Assembly (NCBI GenBank): GCA_037903355.1
Contig: JBAJFE010000015.1
Span: 620,001 to 684,000, forward strand
Direction of reading: 5' to 3'
DNA: 64,000 nt
DNA from: Trichuris trichiura
Lineage: Eukaryota; Nematoda; Enoplea; Trichinellida; Trichuridae
Of the stretch, positions 39,001 to 51,295 are shown in pieces. The notes under the pieces were generated by a model. It saw only the letters and a list, made by a program, of their open reading frames with translations, had not been told where the DNA came from and searched no databases. The position numbers were made by a program, and so were the translations under genes. The stretch's first letter is position 1. Each line of letters starts with the position of its first letter.

Positions 39001-41252
39001 CAGCGTCGGACTGGCTGGCCGCCGTTGTTTGTCAGATTGGCAGCCGACTGGAAAAATTTCACGACTTGCAAGCGACGCCTTCTTGCCAGGATGGATGGAT
39101 GACTTCTCAGTTCAAGAATGACACGATTTGTCTGCGCTTCGCTGGCACCCAACTAGATAGCCTATATAGAGTCTTAATGGACAGCGGACACGCGCAACTG
39201 CGTTGCCTGAATAATGACACATTACTTTTTTTAGCTTCCAAAACGTCAGAACTTGTCATTTTCTACGTGCTGTCAGTCGTAATTCAACGATGAAGTTTTT
39301 CAAACAAAAGCTACCTGAAAATCAGTAAAACGGCACGTAAAGACGCTCCGCTTGTCGCTTTTTGTTTTGGTGGCAAAAAACACGACGTTTCATTGAACTT
39401 TGCCTGATTGCCGCCAACGCAAACCACTTAGAGTGAAATATTTTATCGTCACGGTTTTGTAATTGGTTTAATAGGGTTCAATTGCCATTATTGCTTTTTG
39501 CCGCCTTGCGCGGTCGAGGCAGACTGCTTTTGAACGCGGGTGTAAATAGCAGCAGTTTGAATAGGCGTCATCGCCGTAATGTCATTTATGCGGTTCTATC
39601 GGACTTGGAAAAATTGAAGCAAAAGCGAAATGCTCAAAATTATAATTTTTGTTAAAGAATAGTAAAGACGTCTTAGCATCTGGCCAATCGGCAAAGCCGC
39701 GCTGCGTTACGACGTTGGCGGTTTGGAGTATTTTTTTCGAAAAATCGTCTTCATAGCAGACGGTTAATTATTTGTGAAACGCCGTTTGGCAGCAATTGAT
39801 GGCCCACAAATATTCGATCTTGAAGGAAGTAAAGTTGGTTGATTCGAGCAGAATCCTATTTTGATTCAAGCGAGCTGTCTTCCGCTGTCACTTCGTAAGC
39901 TTCTATTACCCTTCGTGGAGCTGATACTTGGGAAGGTGAATAGCAGACAATGAGGCATAATTATTTTATTGCCGCCAAGTGCCTTCGCCCAGCTCAATCA
40001 CGTCAACTGTTGCCGCAAGGCACCAACTTTCTGTCAATATTAATATGTCTGGAAGGAACGTTGAAAGATGAAGATACAATTAGCTTTAAAGGTTAGCTCC
40101 AAACTGCTGCGTTGTCTGATCCTTAAATCGCTGCGAAAGTTTTTCCGTCGAACTACGACGTGCCGCCGCAGTCCGCAAGAGTTCATTCGACGGAAACAAT
40201 TTTCAAGATAACTAATCGGCCACTTTCAACTTTTTCTAAACGAACGGGAAAAGTTTGTACTTCGCTTTAGCATTGAAAAAAACATAGCTCTAAAGATGTT
40301 CGGAATTTTGAAAGTTTCCTTGTGTTTTAATCGATCTGCCTGCACAAATAAGTGGGCGCGCTGAGAACTTTCGCGCGCGATGAATTTTTTCCTGCTGTTC
40401 GTAGCAGCTTAATAATCTTGTTTTCACACCAAATTGTAAGATAATGCATCGCGTTGCGCGTTGAAACCATTTTGCGCTGTTCAACTGTCAATGGGACAAA
40501 TTTAACGGTGTTCAGGTACAGCAAAACTACCGAAAGTACCTGTCGATCAAATAAAAACAGTATACGATAAGCTGCATAACCCAAAATATTGTTCGTATTG
40601 TAGCTCGCGTTGCAACGTTTTTTTCTATGTTTTGTACAGCACATTATAGTGTATAGGTAGTTAAATTAGCGAGCCAGTTATTGTTTATCAGGTAGTTTGT
40701 AGACGTCATGTAAAAAGCAGCTGTGTTGCGATGCGGTTACGCTGATTTTTTGAATTCAGCGAAATGCAGTTGCAAAAAAAGTTGCCAGAAGATTTACAGA
40801 TGCAATGAAATAAGCCACAATCTAGACTGAAGTGGGCGCAAGGTTACATACTTCAATTCTGCCTAATGCAATTTTAAAAAAAAGGAATTTTACCCTTTAT
40901 CTTCTGTGTTCCGAGCATGGAAAATTAAGCTATCCTCTGCGTTGACTAAAGCTGAGCTAAATATGGGACAAGTACCGCAAGCCGGGGCGCTTCTAAGCAT
41001 GTTGTATACTCCGGATTGCATTTTGCGTTTTTGCTGTACTTGGAAATCAAATTCGCAACCGAGTTAGAATGGTTTTGAAAAATTGGACGCATGAAATTTT
41101 ACAGTACGGCAGTGCAAACCTGAATACGATTTACACTATTGTTCAAAGTTTAGATTATCTACGGCTGCTAGCGCGAAAGTAGTTGAAGTTGCGCGTAAAC
41201 TTTTCTTTTACCAGTCTGAATAAATCCACCAGAATACTTGCGAAGCGGCAAA
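36081..41252. other. Divergent intergenic region between Shal and UBA3
   Basis: Shal (minus) and UBA3 (plus) are transcribed away from each other, so this 5.2-kb region should contain both promoters and the Shal 5' UTR. I see only short overlapping frames. The frames at 36120-36497 and 36752-37099 (minus) and 38886-39293 (plus) have no recognisable domain. A CT-rich microsatellite lies at 36598-36697, about 0.5 kb upstream of the Shal start. No TATA-like or conserved element can be assigned. Confidence 0.45.
36598..36697 (+). repeat. CT-rich microsatellite upstream of Shal
   Basis: Runs of CTCTCT separated by short interruptions occupy about 100 bases, densest at 36658-36692. On the Shal coding strand this is a GA repeat. 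GA/CT tracts can be promoter-proximal elements in animals, but nothing here proves a regulatory role. Confidence 0.75.
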
Positions 41253-43661
41253 ATGCTTAGGCAGTGGATGGGCGTGCGAAAACTATTGGAGCATGCTAGT
41301 CCTTTGGCTCATCCGGAGTTCGTTCCAAGCGCTGAAGTAAGTTTTCAATCGCATAGTGCTCTTAGTATACTTGCGCGTTTTTAAATGTAGAACATTGAAC
41401 TGATACACAGTTGCAAAATACTTGTCATTGGCGCCGGTGGTCTAGGTTGCGAATTGCTCAAGGACTTGGTACGTTGAAAGTGCTTACGATAATTGTTTGC
41501 GTGCCAAAGAAAGGCTAAAAGTTTTGTTAATTTTCAGGCGCTTAGCGGTTTCCAAAATATCCATGTGATTGACATGGATACGATTGAATTGTCAAACTTG
41601 AATAGGCAATTTTTGTTTCGGTAAGAGCTTGTTCGCTTCGTACTCAACGTTTTGTTACGCACCAGTAACTTAGCGAAAAGGACGTAGGCTCTTCAAAAGC
41701 TGTCACCGCCGCTGAAGCAATCAAAGCTAGAGTACCAGGTTGCAATGTTACCGCGTAAGTGTTCCATCAAACATTTGTGGTGCTTTGTTGCGCTGCTTTA
41801 TTAGCATCAAACAGGCATTCCTAATTGCTAATTTTTTCAAGGCATTTCTGTAGAATTGAAGATAAGGATAGTTCATTTTATCAAGGTAACTTGCGCAATT
41901 TTGTTTATTACTATCCGATCTGCATTGTGCCTGTTTGTCGCGCCTTAGACTTCAATGTAATCGTCTCCGGCTTAGACTCGATCGCAGCCAGGCGTTGGAT
42001 CAACAATATGCTGGTTTGTTTGTGCTCATTTGTTTGAGAAGATTGAAAATAGACGTTTTTTCTTTTCAGGTTCGTCTGCTGAGGTATAACGAAGACGGCA
42101 GCTTAGATCCCTCGTCCGTGATTCCTCTAGTCGATGGTGGAGTTGAAGGTTTTAAAGGGAACATCCGCGTCATTCTTCCCGGAATTTCGCCTTGCGTAGA
42201 GTGCTACATCGATCTTTATCCTCCCCCGGTGAACTTACAATTGCCAACGGTATGGTCACTTTTTTCTCATGTTGTCTTTCAGGTGACGTATCCCATCTGT
42301 ACTATTAGTAATACTCCTCGATCACCGGAACATTGCATAGAATATGCTAGGCTTGTATCGTGGACAACCGAGCGGCCTTTTGAAGGCAATCTTTCCTTTT
42401 TCTGTTTTGTTAAAAGTGTAGCTTAAGTTTTGACCTTTTCAGGAAAAGCGATCGATGGAGACAATCCAGCGCATATTAATTGGATCTACGAAAAAGCGCT
42501 TCAGCGAGCCAACAGCTTTGGCATAGACGGCGTAACTTATCGTTTAACACAAGGTGTCGTCAAGAGAATTATCCCGGCTGTAGCTTCGACAAATGCAGTG
42601 GTTGCAGGTATTCAAACTTTTGGTTAGTTAACTGACAAGATATGGCGTGTTTAATCGTTCAGCTACTTGCGCGTTAGAAGTCTTCAAGTTGGCTTCATGG
42701 TATCTTTAGCTGGTATGACCCACATTCTCATTATCAACAAGTGGTATTCCAGTTGCGCGTTACCGATCAAGAATTATATGTCCTTCCAGGATGCGGAAGG
42801 AATTTACATGAAAACACTCGAATTGGAGCGTCGTGTACGTTTACGTAAGCACCTCTCCGCATTTTTGCTAACATCTTCGCTTATAGGAAGACTGCCGGAT
42901 ATGCAGTCAAAAAGATGTTATATTCGAAACTCAAGAAAATGCCCACCTGGATGATATTCGCCTTCAGTTAATAAACGATCCTGTTTAGTAAGCGCTGCAC
43001 TTTGGTTAGTTTTCTTCTTCGTGCAGTCGATTTGCGCTTTAGCCATCTTAAGAATCCTTCCTTCTCTATTTTGGATCCGTCTCCAAGAATTCTCTACTTT
43101 CCTCCAGGAATGGGCGTTGCCGAAGATTCCCAATGCAATCTGAGCAAAACTCTGAAAGGTGCGTTTAAAAACTCGATTATCCAAAGCTATTGCCCCCTGG
43201 GGACATTTTGGGTAATAGAAAATTCCAATAGCAAAGTCATTTGTTATGCTTGTCCGTATTTCCAGTTTTTTGTCCTTGATACAAAGTATATCTTGCAGTT
43301 GACGTCGCAACGGACGCATTTAATGTAGAAATGTAAAAAGCTTTTTAAACCGTTTTCGATCCGGCGTCAGCTGGTGCTTATTAGTCTTTGTGGTAAGGTA
43401 ACACAAGAGAGTAAGCAGCTGACGTTACCTGAATATAGTTCATTTTCCTCTTGAAATAAAAATGGAAGAGTTTGCTTGATTCCGCTTTGTTTTATTGTCT
43501 TTTTTTTTAAATTCACAACTTTTAAGCTGTCTGTTTCAGAACTGGGACTTCAAGACAACGATCAACTTCATGTTGGCGACGTTTCCTTGCAGTCCGAGTT
43601 GGTCATTCGACTGAAGTTCATCACAAAACGCAGCGCAACAGAGGAAACAGTATTGCAATGA
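41253..43661 (+). CDS. UBA3: UBA3, catalytic subunit of NEDD8-activating enzyme E1
   Basis: Fourteen exons: 41253-41336, 41391-41468, 41538-41620, 41674-41754, 41842-41885, 41949-42013, 42070-42228, 42283-42385, 42443-42607, 42663-42699, 42753-42834, 42887-42987, 43043-43158, 43540-43661, for 439 residues (human 463). The ATP-binding loop is GAGGLG at 42-47, followed by NLNRQFLFR. The catalytic cysteine is C204 in YPICTI. Structural zinc is bound by CVEC (187/190) and CRIC (330/333). [20 protein letters not shown] is essentially invariant, and a ubiquitin-like E2-binding domain closes the protein ([10 protein letters not shown]). With APPBP1/NAE1 it adenylates NEDD8 and passes it to UBC12, activating cullin-RING ligases; the worm orthologue is rfl-1. 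The intron after 42385 begins GC, the only choice that matches the family frame without an insertion. Donor 42228 was preferred over a later GT for the same reason. Confidence 0.96.
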
Positions 43662-46124
43662 TGTTTTAAGAGATTTGCAAGCCCCTTTTGTGCCCCGCAG
43701 AAGTTAAGGTTTCAATTTTCGTGCCGACCATCTAAAGGTCCATGAATAGTAAAACGAATCCGATTTGAAGTCTACATCCTCTTTTCCGCAACATACATGC
43801 TTTTTTTGTATTGTAGTAGAGCATTTTCCATTTCCCTGCACGGATGACCGGTACAGTTTTAGCCGTTGGTAAGTTCTTTTCCTTAGCAATTGATCTTATA
43901 TAACGGATATTTCATCTTTCGTTAGTAGAAATGCGTCAGTGGCATACATTAATGGTTCGATTTCTGCTTTTCGATGCTCCTACCAATTGCTTAAAGAGAT
44001 AACCCAACTGCACATGTCGAGACGTGCTGCGTCAACGGTAAGTTATTCGCGTTTTTACCATTTACCAATAAGCATATTTGAATATGCGCTTCATTCTTAT
44101 GCTGCCAGACGTGAAAGAGGTTAATGTACGCAGATCAAAGCGCATTGTATCATTAGCCTAAAGTGAAAAAGTAGACCGCTTTTGCTGAATTTCGGTAATG
44201 AGGGTATCAGCTTGCATGTAAGCGATGCTCTAGCGACGGGTTATTCTTTCCACAAGAGTTAGTGCTTACAAGTAGCAGCAGATTTTTCGTACATAATTGC
44301 TTTGTCGAATTCAGTATCTGCTTTTTAATTGAATAGCGATTCGTCGCTACGAGAAGCTTAATCAATTATGTTAAATTAGGACGTTTTGGTGTTTTCCTTC
44401 CATTCAAAAAAAGTTACGAGTAGTTCCACACAATACAATGCCACGCAGCCACTCCTCGCAGCGCCTCAGAAGATCAAACATTCAAACAGTTCTGGGTCGA
44501 ACTAAATCCGTAAAAACATTCCGTCCATACTTTGCTTCTCGAATGAGCTATGAATTCAGATTTTTTTTTGAAATACCAGCGGCCTGTTCATGACAGGTCG
44601 GATAAGTAGATTAGGTTCTCCAAAGATTCATTGTCCAGGCGACGCAGTTGTTAGAATCTTTTTAAGGCATACATTGTTGCGAAAGAGTATAGACGCTCTT
44701 TCTCTTTGCAGATACTGGCATAAGCATAGCTAATAGTTCAAGCGTGGGGTCGCCATTGCAGACGACCTTGTCTAAGTGTGAATTTGGTATTAAGTTTTCC
44801 TTATTTATACGAAAGTATTCCAGATTGCTTAAATACTACCATTTTGAAAACGTACATTTCATATTCCTTCTGTTTCGTACTATCGGTGTATTATACTGCA
44901 CATTGTTTCGGTAAGCAATTCGTCAAGTATGTTTAATTTCTATTTTGGTCAGCTGATTGAAATCCAAAGGCGTAAGCGCTTCTGCGCATATGCTAGTCAC
45001 GTTATATTACTGATCTATTTCAAAGTTGAATAGATATGCCCGGTCAGCTTAACGGAAGTTGTTTTTCCCACAGCCTAAATATTAATGCCGTTGTATTGCT
45101 TTTCGTCTATAATCTTTAGGCCTTTAACGCCATTTTTACGAGCCGCCTATTGTTCGTAAACGTGACCTCTAATTTGACGACTTGATTTAAGCGAATTCCA
45201 TCCTGACAGGCAGCAGATAGTTGACCATGTGCGTGTTGCTATCCTACGAAGGGTTGGGTACTTTCGTATTTCTAAACGGGTCGTCCTTGTGTGCGCTACA
45301 TAGTCCGGCTGGCATCAGCACATTGTCGAGTTCCAAACAGATTGGCAGCTATTAGCTTTCCGGTAGATTTGGCAACTTTTTCCGAAAAGAGCGCTGCTGT
45401 TCCGTGTTGACCTCAATGCTTTTGCAGGAATGAGGACGTCAGGATAAAACGGTGCCGATTGGTTCCATGGTTGTGCTTCTTTCGCCCCAGTTTGTCGAAG
45501 GATATTAGAGACCGCTTGAATTGAAGGCCGTCAAACTAACTGACTGGCGCTTAGTTAAGTGACCAGTCGACCGCACGTCTACATACATCCGTCGTCCGTT
45601 GTCTGGACGTTGGCAAGGTCAAAACATTTTCTACACTTACATTGGTCAAGCGAACGTAGTTCGATTGTCATTGGTTGAACGCGGCGATGGTTCGCAAAGG
45701 GGAAAACGACCTCTGGACAACTGGGTAGACCTACTGTTACGCTTCATTGGTTTGAACAAATCGTCAGATTTTCCAAAAGGTTGTGGTCCCGCTTGAAGAC
45801 TTCAACAGACCTTCGCTCTATTCATTTGTTTCTCTGAACTATAGATATTATTACCGGCTGACGAAAGACGGTCATTTAGAGGTGACTCTGACGGTCAAGC
45901 AGCGTAGCGTCCAATGTCCGCAATTCATTTGGCCGTTTAACTTGCAGTCACATCGTCATGGTCATACCAAATGATTTCGGTATGTTGTCATTAAATTTCT
46001 TTTTATATCTACATCTTCCCACGACGCGTGTTGGTATGTCGATACGGACGATTCATTTTGCATTTATTTACGCGATAAGCCCCATAGTAGCAACAGGTTG
46101 CTAGTGACCGCTATTGCCTGGCAT
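43662..46124. other. Intergenic region between UBA3 and the ZP gene
   Basis: The first part is probably the UBA3 3' UTR. At 43800-44040 two exon-like blocks can be joined in phase: one ending at 43868 before GTAAGT, and one at 43926-44038 before GTAAGT. The joined peptide includes FPFPCTDDRYSFSR and NASVAYINGSISAFRCSYQ. No start codon or family could be assigned, so it is not called as a gene. The rest, including 44.2-46.1 kb, holds only short frames. The ZP promoter should lie at the right edge. Confidence 0.4.
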
Positions 46125-48507
46125 ATGCGGTTTGCCTTGACAATTCTTTCTTTGGCGGTGGTATGCCATATTTTACTCTTTGTTTCTCAACATGATTCAA
46201 CCTTTTTTTTCAATAATGGCATGGGTGAACTTAATTGTGCGACGCGTAAGCTGAATGCTTAAAGGTGGCCGCATTTCAGGTGTGAGCAACAAGCGAGCTT
46301 AAGCCTTCTTTCAACGTACTTACTTGACCCCTATCCTTGGTGCTAAGAGCCTATAAATTATGGCAAGGCAAATACACAAGTTGCTCTTCGGTTTGGTAAG
46401 TGACGTTTTGATCGTTGGGTTTCTCTCCGGGTTGGGGACGGTAATAAGAAAAGATGCTTTTTCGTAAAAGCTTGTACAAGAATCGATTGAGACGGATGAA
46501 ACACGGGGCAGTGTGAATCTCGTTGGTGTTCGACACCTTGGTCAAACAGACCGCATTTTCGATGTCAACTCAGGTTGATTGTCAATGCGAGGACAATTAG
46601 TGACACCACGTGCGACGGACGCGTGCCGCTGTTGAACCATGGCAGCGGGTCAAAGGAACAAACATTCCAAATTGGTTATAGTAGTAGTCTTTGCCTCCCG
46701 TCGGCGTTTGTTTCTTCCTGGGAGCACTTTCCGCCGTGGCAAAGTTTGTTTACTAAAGTGACCCTGCGTCGACCGTTCGAAAGGCAATTGTAAAGATGGT
46801 AACCGGAGAGCGCAAACGCCAAGGACCTTCAGCGGACAATGACCGGTTCCGATTTTGAAACATTTCTGTAAGCGGCCCATTGTATTGGTTGATGGGTGGA
46901 TATTTGGCGGGAGGTCGGTTTTGTTCGCTATTAAGGGTCGCTTGCGGATTCGTTTGCAATGGGGATTCTGCGACGGCGGAGATTTGCTGACTCAAAAGAT
47001 TCTACTTTTGTACACAATGGCACTTGTCCCGTAACTTGTCTTCTCCGAGCAAAGCGAAGGTTTAGCTCCACGGCGACGCTTTGTTGTTGTTGTTGTTGTT
47101 GTTATTACGGAAGGTGGTGGTGGTGAACGAGTGTTGACCATTGGAGACAGTCTCTAAGACGCTTCGTCAACTTTGACCGATCAAAACAACCCATTCACCG
47201 CCACTTGACGATTTTGCTTTTGCAGGCAACCATTGTCATGACGGCTGGCGAACAAAATGCCATGATGGGTGAGTGCTTAATCTTTCAAATAACATTCAAT
47301 GTTCTGTCGTAAAGACCGCAGATAAACAGTCCTCTACTGCTGCTAATAATGGCACTCGGTTGCTAACTTTATTGAACGGTCTCTGCTGCCGTTATGTCCT
47401 TATGTTAGCTCAGTAAGATACTCATTACGATTGTGTTGATTCCTAATGACGTCTACCATTCGTACATTGGCTTCTAGTTGAAGCTTTATTCTTGCGGAAC
47501 TATTATGACTATCAGCCGCACGCCAACTGTACTAAAAATTGCAAGTTCGGGTTAGCGCGCGTCTTAAGTAGTGCTTCCTTTCTGGTAAAGTGAATAAGAC
47601 GTATGTCCATTTTATAGATTATTACCTAAGCTAAAGTTCTTCACGTTACCAATCGATTTTACGCAGCCCATTTGAGCATGTCTTGGTATATACTTTTTTA
47701 AACGGCAGCCATTCTATAAAGTTGAGTACTAAGGCGAAAAGCTACAGCGTGACGTCAAAGTTAGTGGAAGCGCTGTTAAGTTGTGCAGATCACGATTCGA
47801 AACAAACTACTGCTTTTCAAAATTGATTGTGCGAACTTTTATCGTTCTTTAATCACGCCTTTCAAAGCTTAGTTCATCAGCTGTCTAAAAAAGGCAAAAA
47901 CATCAATGATTTTTAATGAATTCTCGCTGGTTAATTCTGTGGTCAGCTTGGACAGGTTTTTTTTGCATTCATCCATTTTCTGCTTAAAAAAGACTTCGTC
48001 CCGGCTCTAAGGTTTTGCATGCAATCCCGAAAATAAACGTTCGGTTTAAGTTGGTAGAATGCTCTCTATTTTTTTGAATTATTGCTGCTTGAGCATCTAT
48101 ATTTAATTTAAATTACTGTATTCTTCCGCATTTGAATCCTCAAGCTTTCAAATGAAGAAATGTGAAACCACGCAAAACATTTTTCGTTGTAAAAATGCCT
48201 TGTCCTAAGTGAAAGCGAAGCGCTACTGCAGCAGTATCATGTCGTTGAAAATCTTGCCTCTTTTTTGACTATATCGCTATTGCAAGTCTCAACTTAGTTG
48301 TGTTGCCTCTTTCATCATTTAAATTCACATTACGTATGCTTTTTCAGCGTAGTTTGCGACTTTTTCAATGTTTTTATGCTGAAACTAGGTGCACTGTAGC
48401 ACGTTCAAAATATAAAAATTCAAGTTTAATAACCTGCGAATCATTAGCTCTCAACCAGCAATAACTAGAGCAATAATGGTAATTTGTGTAGAGTAATTTG
48501 AAATTAA

Positions 48508-48557
<50 letters not shown>

Positions 48558-51295
48558 GTTTTGTCCTTTGTCAGTTTGTGGCGGTTTTTAAATTTGTTTG
48601 CAGAAGCGACGCACATGCAAACAACTATAAAAAGGGTATTGTAACGTTTAGCTGCAATTTCATTTAAAAACATTTATGTTGTTATAACTCCGTGAAGAAA
48701 AGAAGCAACATCATATTTTGAAAAACGTCGCTGATGGCTTAATTTTGGAAAATTTTTTCATGTTGTTCACCGTTAGATTTGTAGTTAGAGAATAAATGTT
48801 TCAAATTTAAATATTTCTAAAGAGAAGCCAGGAGCAGTTTTTTTTTCCTGTTCTTGTCCAGTTGTAATGTCGTGTTGCACACTATACTCAGCATTGTATT
48901 TTCTTACTTAGTGCTTTTTCCGTCAGTGATTGTATTCTTAGGCGATCCAGTTATTCAATGCGGTGTAGATTACATTGCTCTGCACTTCCGTACCAAAGAA
49001 CCCTTCCGAGGTGAGCTAATGCATCTGATCGATGGTGAGCAAGTGTGAAACTGCTGCTTCCTTAAGGAAAAGTGTTTGTCAAAGGGCACTTTCTGAGCCC
49101 GGAATGCCAGGTTAGCTGGAACGACAGTAATTCAAATCAGCCTCAATCTGGCGGTACAATTTGGGTGAAACACGGTCGTTGTGGTATGCATCGATTACGA
49201 ATGGTACGTGTCGAATCGTTTCTGGAAGCGACGCTAGCGGGAAATACCTTCCAAGCGTGGCCATCATTTTCCAATATGTTAACTTCTAGCCTTGCGTTGC
49301 CGTTAAGTCGAACAGCAGATCATCACGGCAACTAGTCAGACAGGGCAATTGGAGGTAGAATTACGGGCATAAAATTGCTATTACAGTCAGCAACAACCTG
49401 TTTTCAATTTTTTGAACTTTCCCTCCGCAATGAGTAATACAGTCAGTCTGAGCGAAAAAATTTTCTTTCACCAAATTTTTCTACTGTTTGAATAAGCCTT
49501 TCGAAGTAATAATTGTTTTTCCAAATTGTTCTCTTTCAGATGAATCCTCACGGAGTGCAATTTTCAAACGTCATTGTTGTTTCCTTTCATCCGGTATTCA
49601 TCACACGAATGGATCGAGCTTACCATGTCAAATGCGACTACATGGAATCTAGGAGAAGCGTCACGTTTAACATGGACGTCAGGTGGGTACGCGCGATTTG
49701 TTCAAAAAAATTCTGACTCTTATCAGGTGGCGTAAGGGTATTGTACCACATTTTCGGTCCCACAGCAATGCTTCTTTGTTCAGCTATACATGCATACTAC
49801 TTTTTTCATACTGTCACGTGAGTTCTTCATTGAATGTTCAGCTAACCAAGTGACTCGGTCTGCCGAGCTAGTTCAACTTCCCCGCAACGTTGTCTACCTT
49901 AACGTTAGAAAGGTGTAATAACGGCCACGTAAATTGTTCGTGATCATTGAATGCTCGTATCGATTGCTGTTTGTTCAATTTTGCGTGAACTATTGATTCT
50001 TCTTTTTTAATCTCGGAACGAGGTGTTTTCCCTGTCGCATTTACGGTCTTATATGTTGAATGTTGTGGCGGCGATGGCTTTTACAGTTGTACTCTCGATG
50101 CTGACAGTAGTTTTCGTTTCTTCCAGTCCTTTGACAGTGACACAAATAGCCCAATCTTTTCCTTTGCCTACTTGCTCGTACACCATTCGAAAGGATGAAT
50201 TGGATGGTGAAATTCTGAAGTATGCAAAGGTTGGCCAGCAAGTCGTACATCGTTGGGAATGCGATACAAGTATGCATATTCCGTGCGCGTAGAGAATCTT
50301 TTTATTGTTTTCTTTTAAGATGCCTACGGCATGTTAGTTCACAGTTGTTTCGTAGAAGATGGTCAAGGAAAAAAAGTTCTCGTCATTGACGACAACGGGT
50401 TTGCCCTCTCTGCTACTATTTGATGAGCTCAAGCTCTTGTGTGATATTTTAATGTCCTTCAAGTTAATGCACAAATGCGGAATCAGATTCCGCATTTCAG
50501 TGGAAATTGTAGGGCTTATAATCTTCTTGCAAACTGCTCCGCTGGTAGCGCTAAGGTGCCTAACGACGAGCCGATGAGTTATCTCCTTTAAGTTTTCGTG
50601 ATGCATCCGTTTGTTTAGATGTCACACAGATCGTCTGCTTTTGGGTGACCCGACTTACGTTGAAGCATTGAATATGGCTTACCGAGAATCGAACGTATTT
50701 AAATTTGCTGATCGTTTGGCCGTCCGTTTTCTGTGCCAAATACGTTTATGCTTAAAAGGGAGTGAAGGTTGCAACGGTATTACGGTAAGTGTTAAAATGT
50801 CAATATGGGAAGGACGCTATTTTGCTTTTTAATTTTTACGTGACGTTTCAGCCGCCTACATGCGAAAGTTTGCCACCAACAAACGATGATCGCAAAGTTG
50901 TAACAACGTCACCGTTTCGTTTGAAGCGCCATATGTACAAAACGGAAGAGGGCGACCTATTGAGCGGCGACCTTATGTCTCAGCTGCTGTACGTTTTAGA
51001 TGATGACACGTTCGACACTGAAAGTAAGTTTTTACATTAGTGGTTTTGCTACTTTGCTGAATGCCAAGATTTGGCGGGAAAATAGTTGACGATAATTTTA
51101 GATTTGCCAAAAAATGCAAGTAGACTTTCGAATGAAAATCTGTGCCTGTCACCGTTAGCATTTGGGATGGTATGTGCTATCATAATTGTAATACTGCTTC
51201 TGACCACGACACTGTTTCTATTCTTTGCCTGCCGACAAAGCAAACATTTTCGAGTTTTTGAACAACAGTCAATGCATAGCAGTTGCAAAACTTGA
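46125..51295 (+). CDS. Cuticlin-like zona pellucida (ZP) domain transmembrane protein
   Basis: Ten phased exons: 46125-46160, 47226-47268, 48942-49010, 49067-49203, 49540-49682, 50127-50269, 50320-50398, 50619-50784, 50852-51023, 51102-51295, for 393 residues. A signal peptide (MRFALTILSLAVATIVMTA) is split by the first intron. The ZP domain (~27-275) follows the nematode cuticlin pattern: VIQCGVDYIALHFRT, FRGKVFVKG, IVVSFHPVFITRMDRAYHVKC, LPTCSYTIR, VGQQVVHRWEC, LVHSCFVEDG, NVFKFADR, and a final CESLPP. A furin-type site RLKR ends at residue 298, and one membrane helix spans ~348-372 before a short tail. Cuticlins are released by furin and polymerise in the cuticle under the alae or lips. 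That fits this layout, and the role is inferred from the family. The two short 5' exons were picked by phase and signal peptide and are less certain than the rest. Confidence 0.88.
47091..47113 (+). repeat. TTG microsatellite
   Basis: About seven uninterrupted TTG units lie in the first intron of the ZP gene, shortly before its second exon. A GGT run follows nearby at about 47122-47134. Confidence 0.8.
48511..48557 (+). repeat. (TAA)n microsatellite in the ZP gene
   Basis: An uninterrupted run of about 15 TAA units lies in the second intron of the ZP gene. On the opposite strand it reads as poly-isoleucine in an open frame, which is an artefact of the repeat. Perfect trinucleotide runs of this length are usually variable between individuals. 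Confidence 0.95.

Noticed and set aside
48374..48673. Minus-strand frame with a run of isoleucines
   Set aside because: The run is translated (TAA)n microsatellite within a ZP-gene intron.
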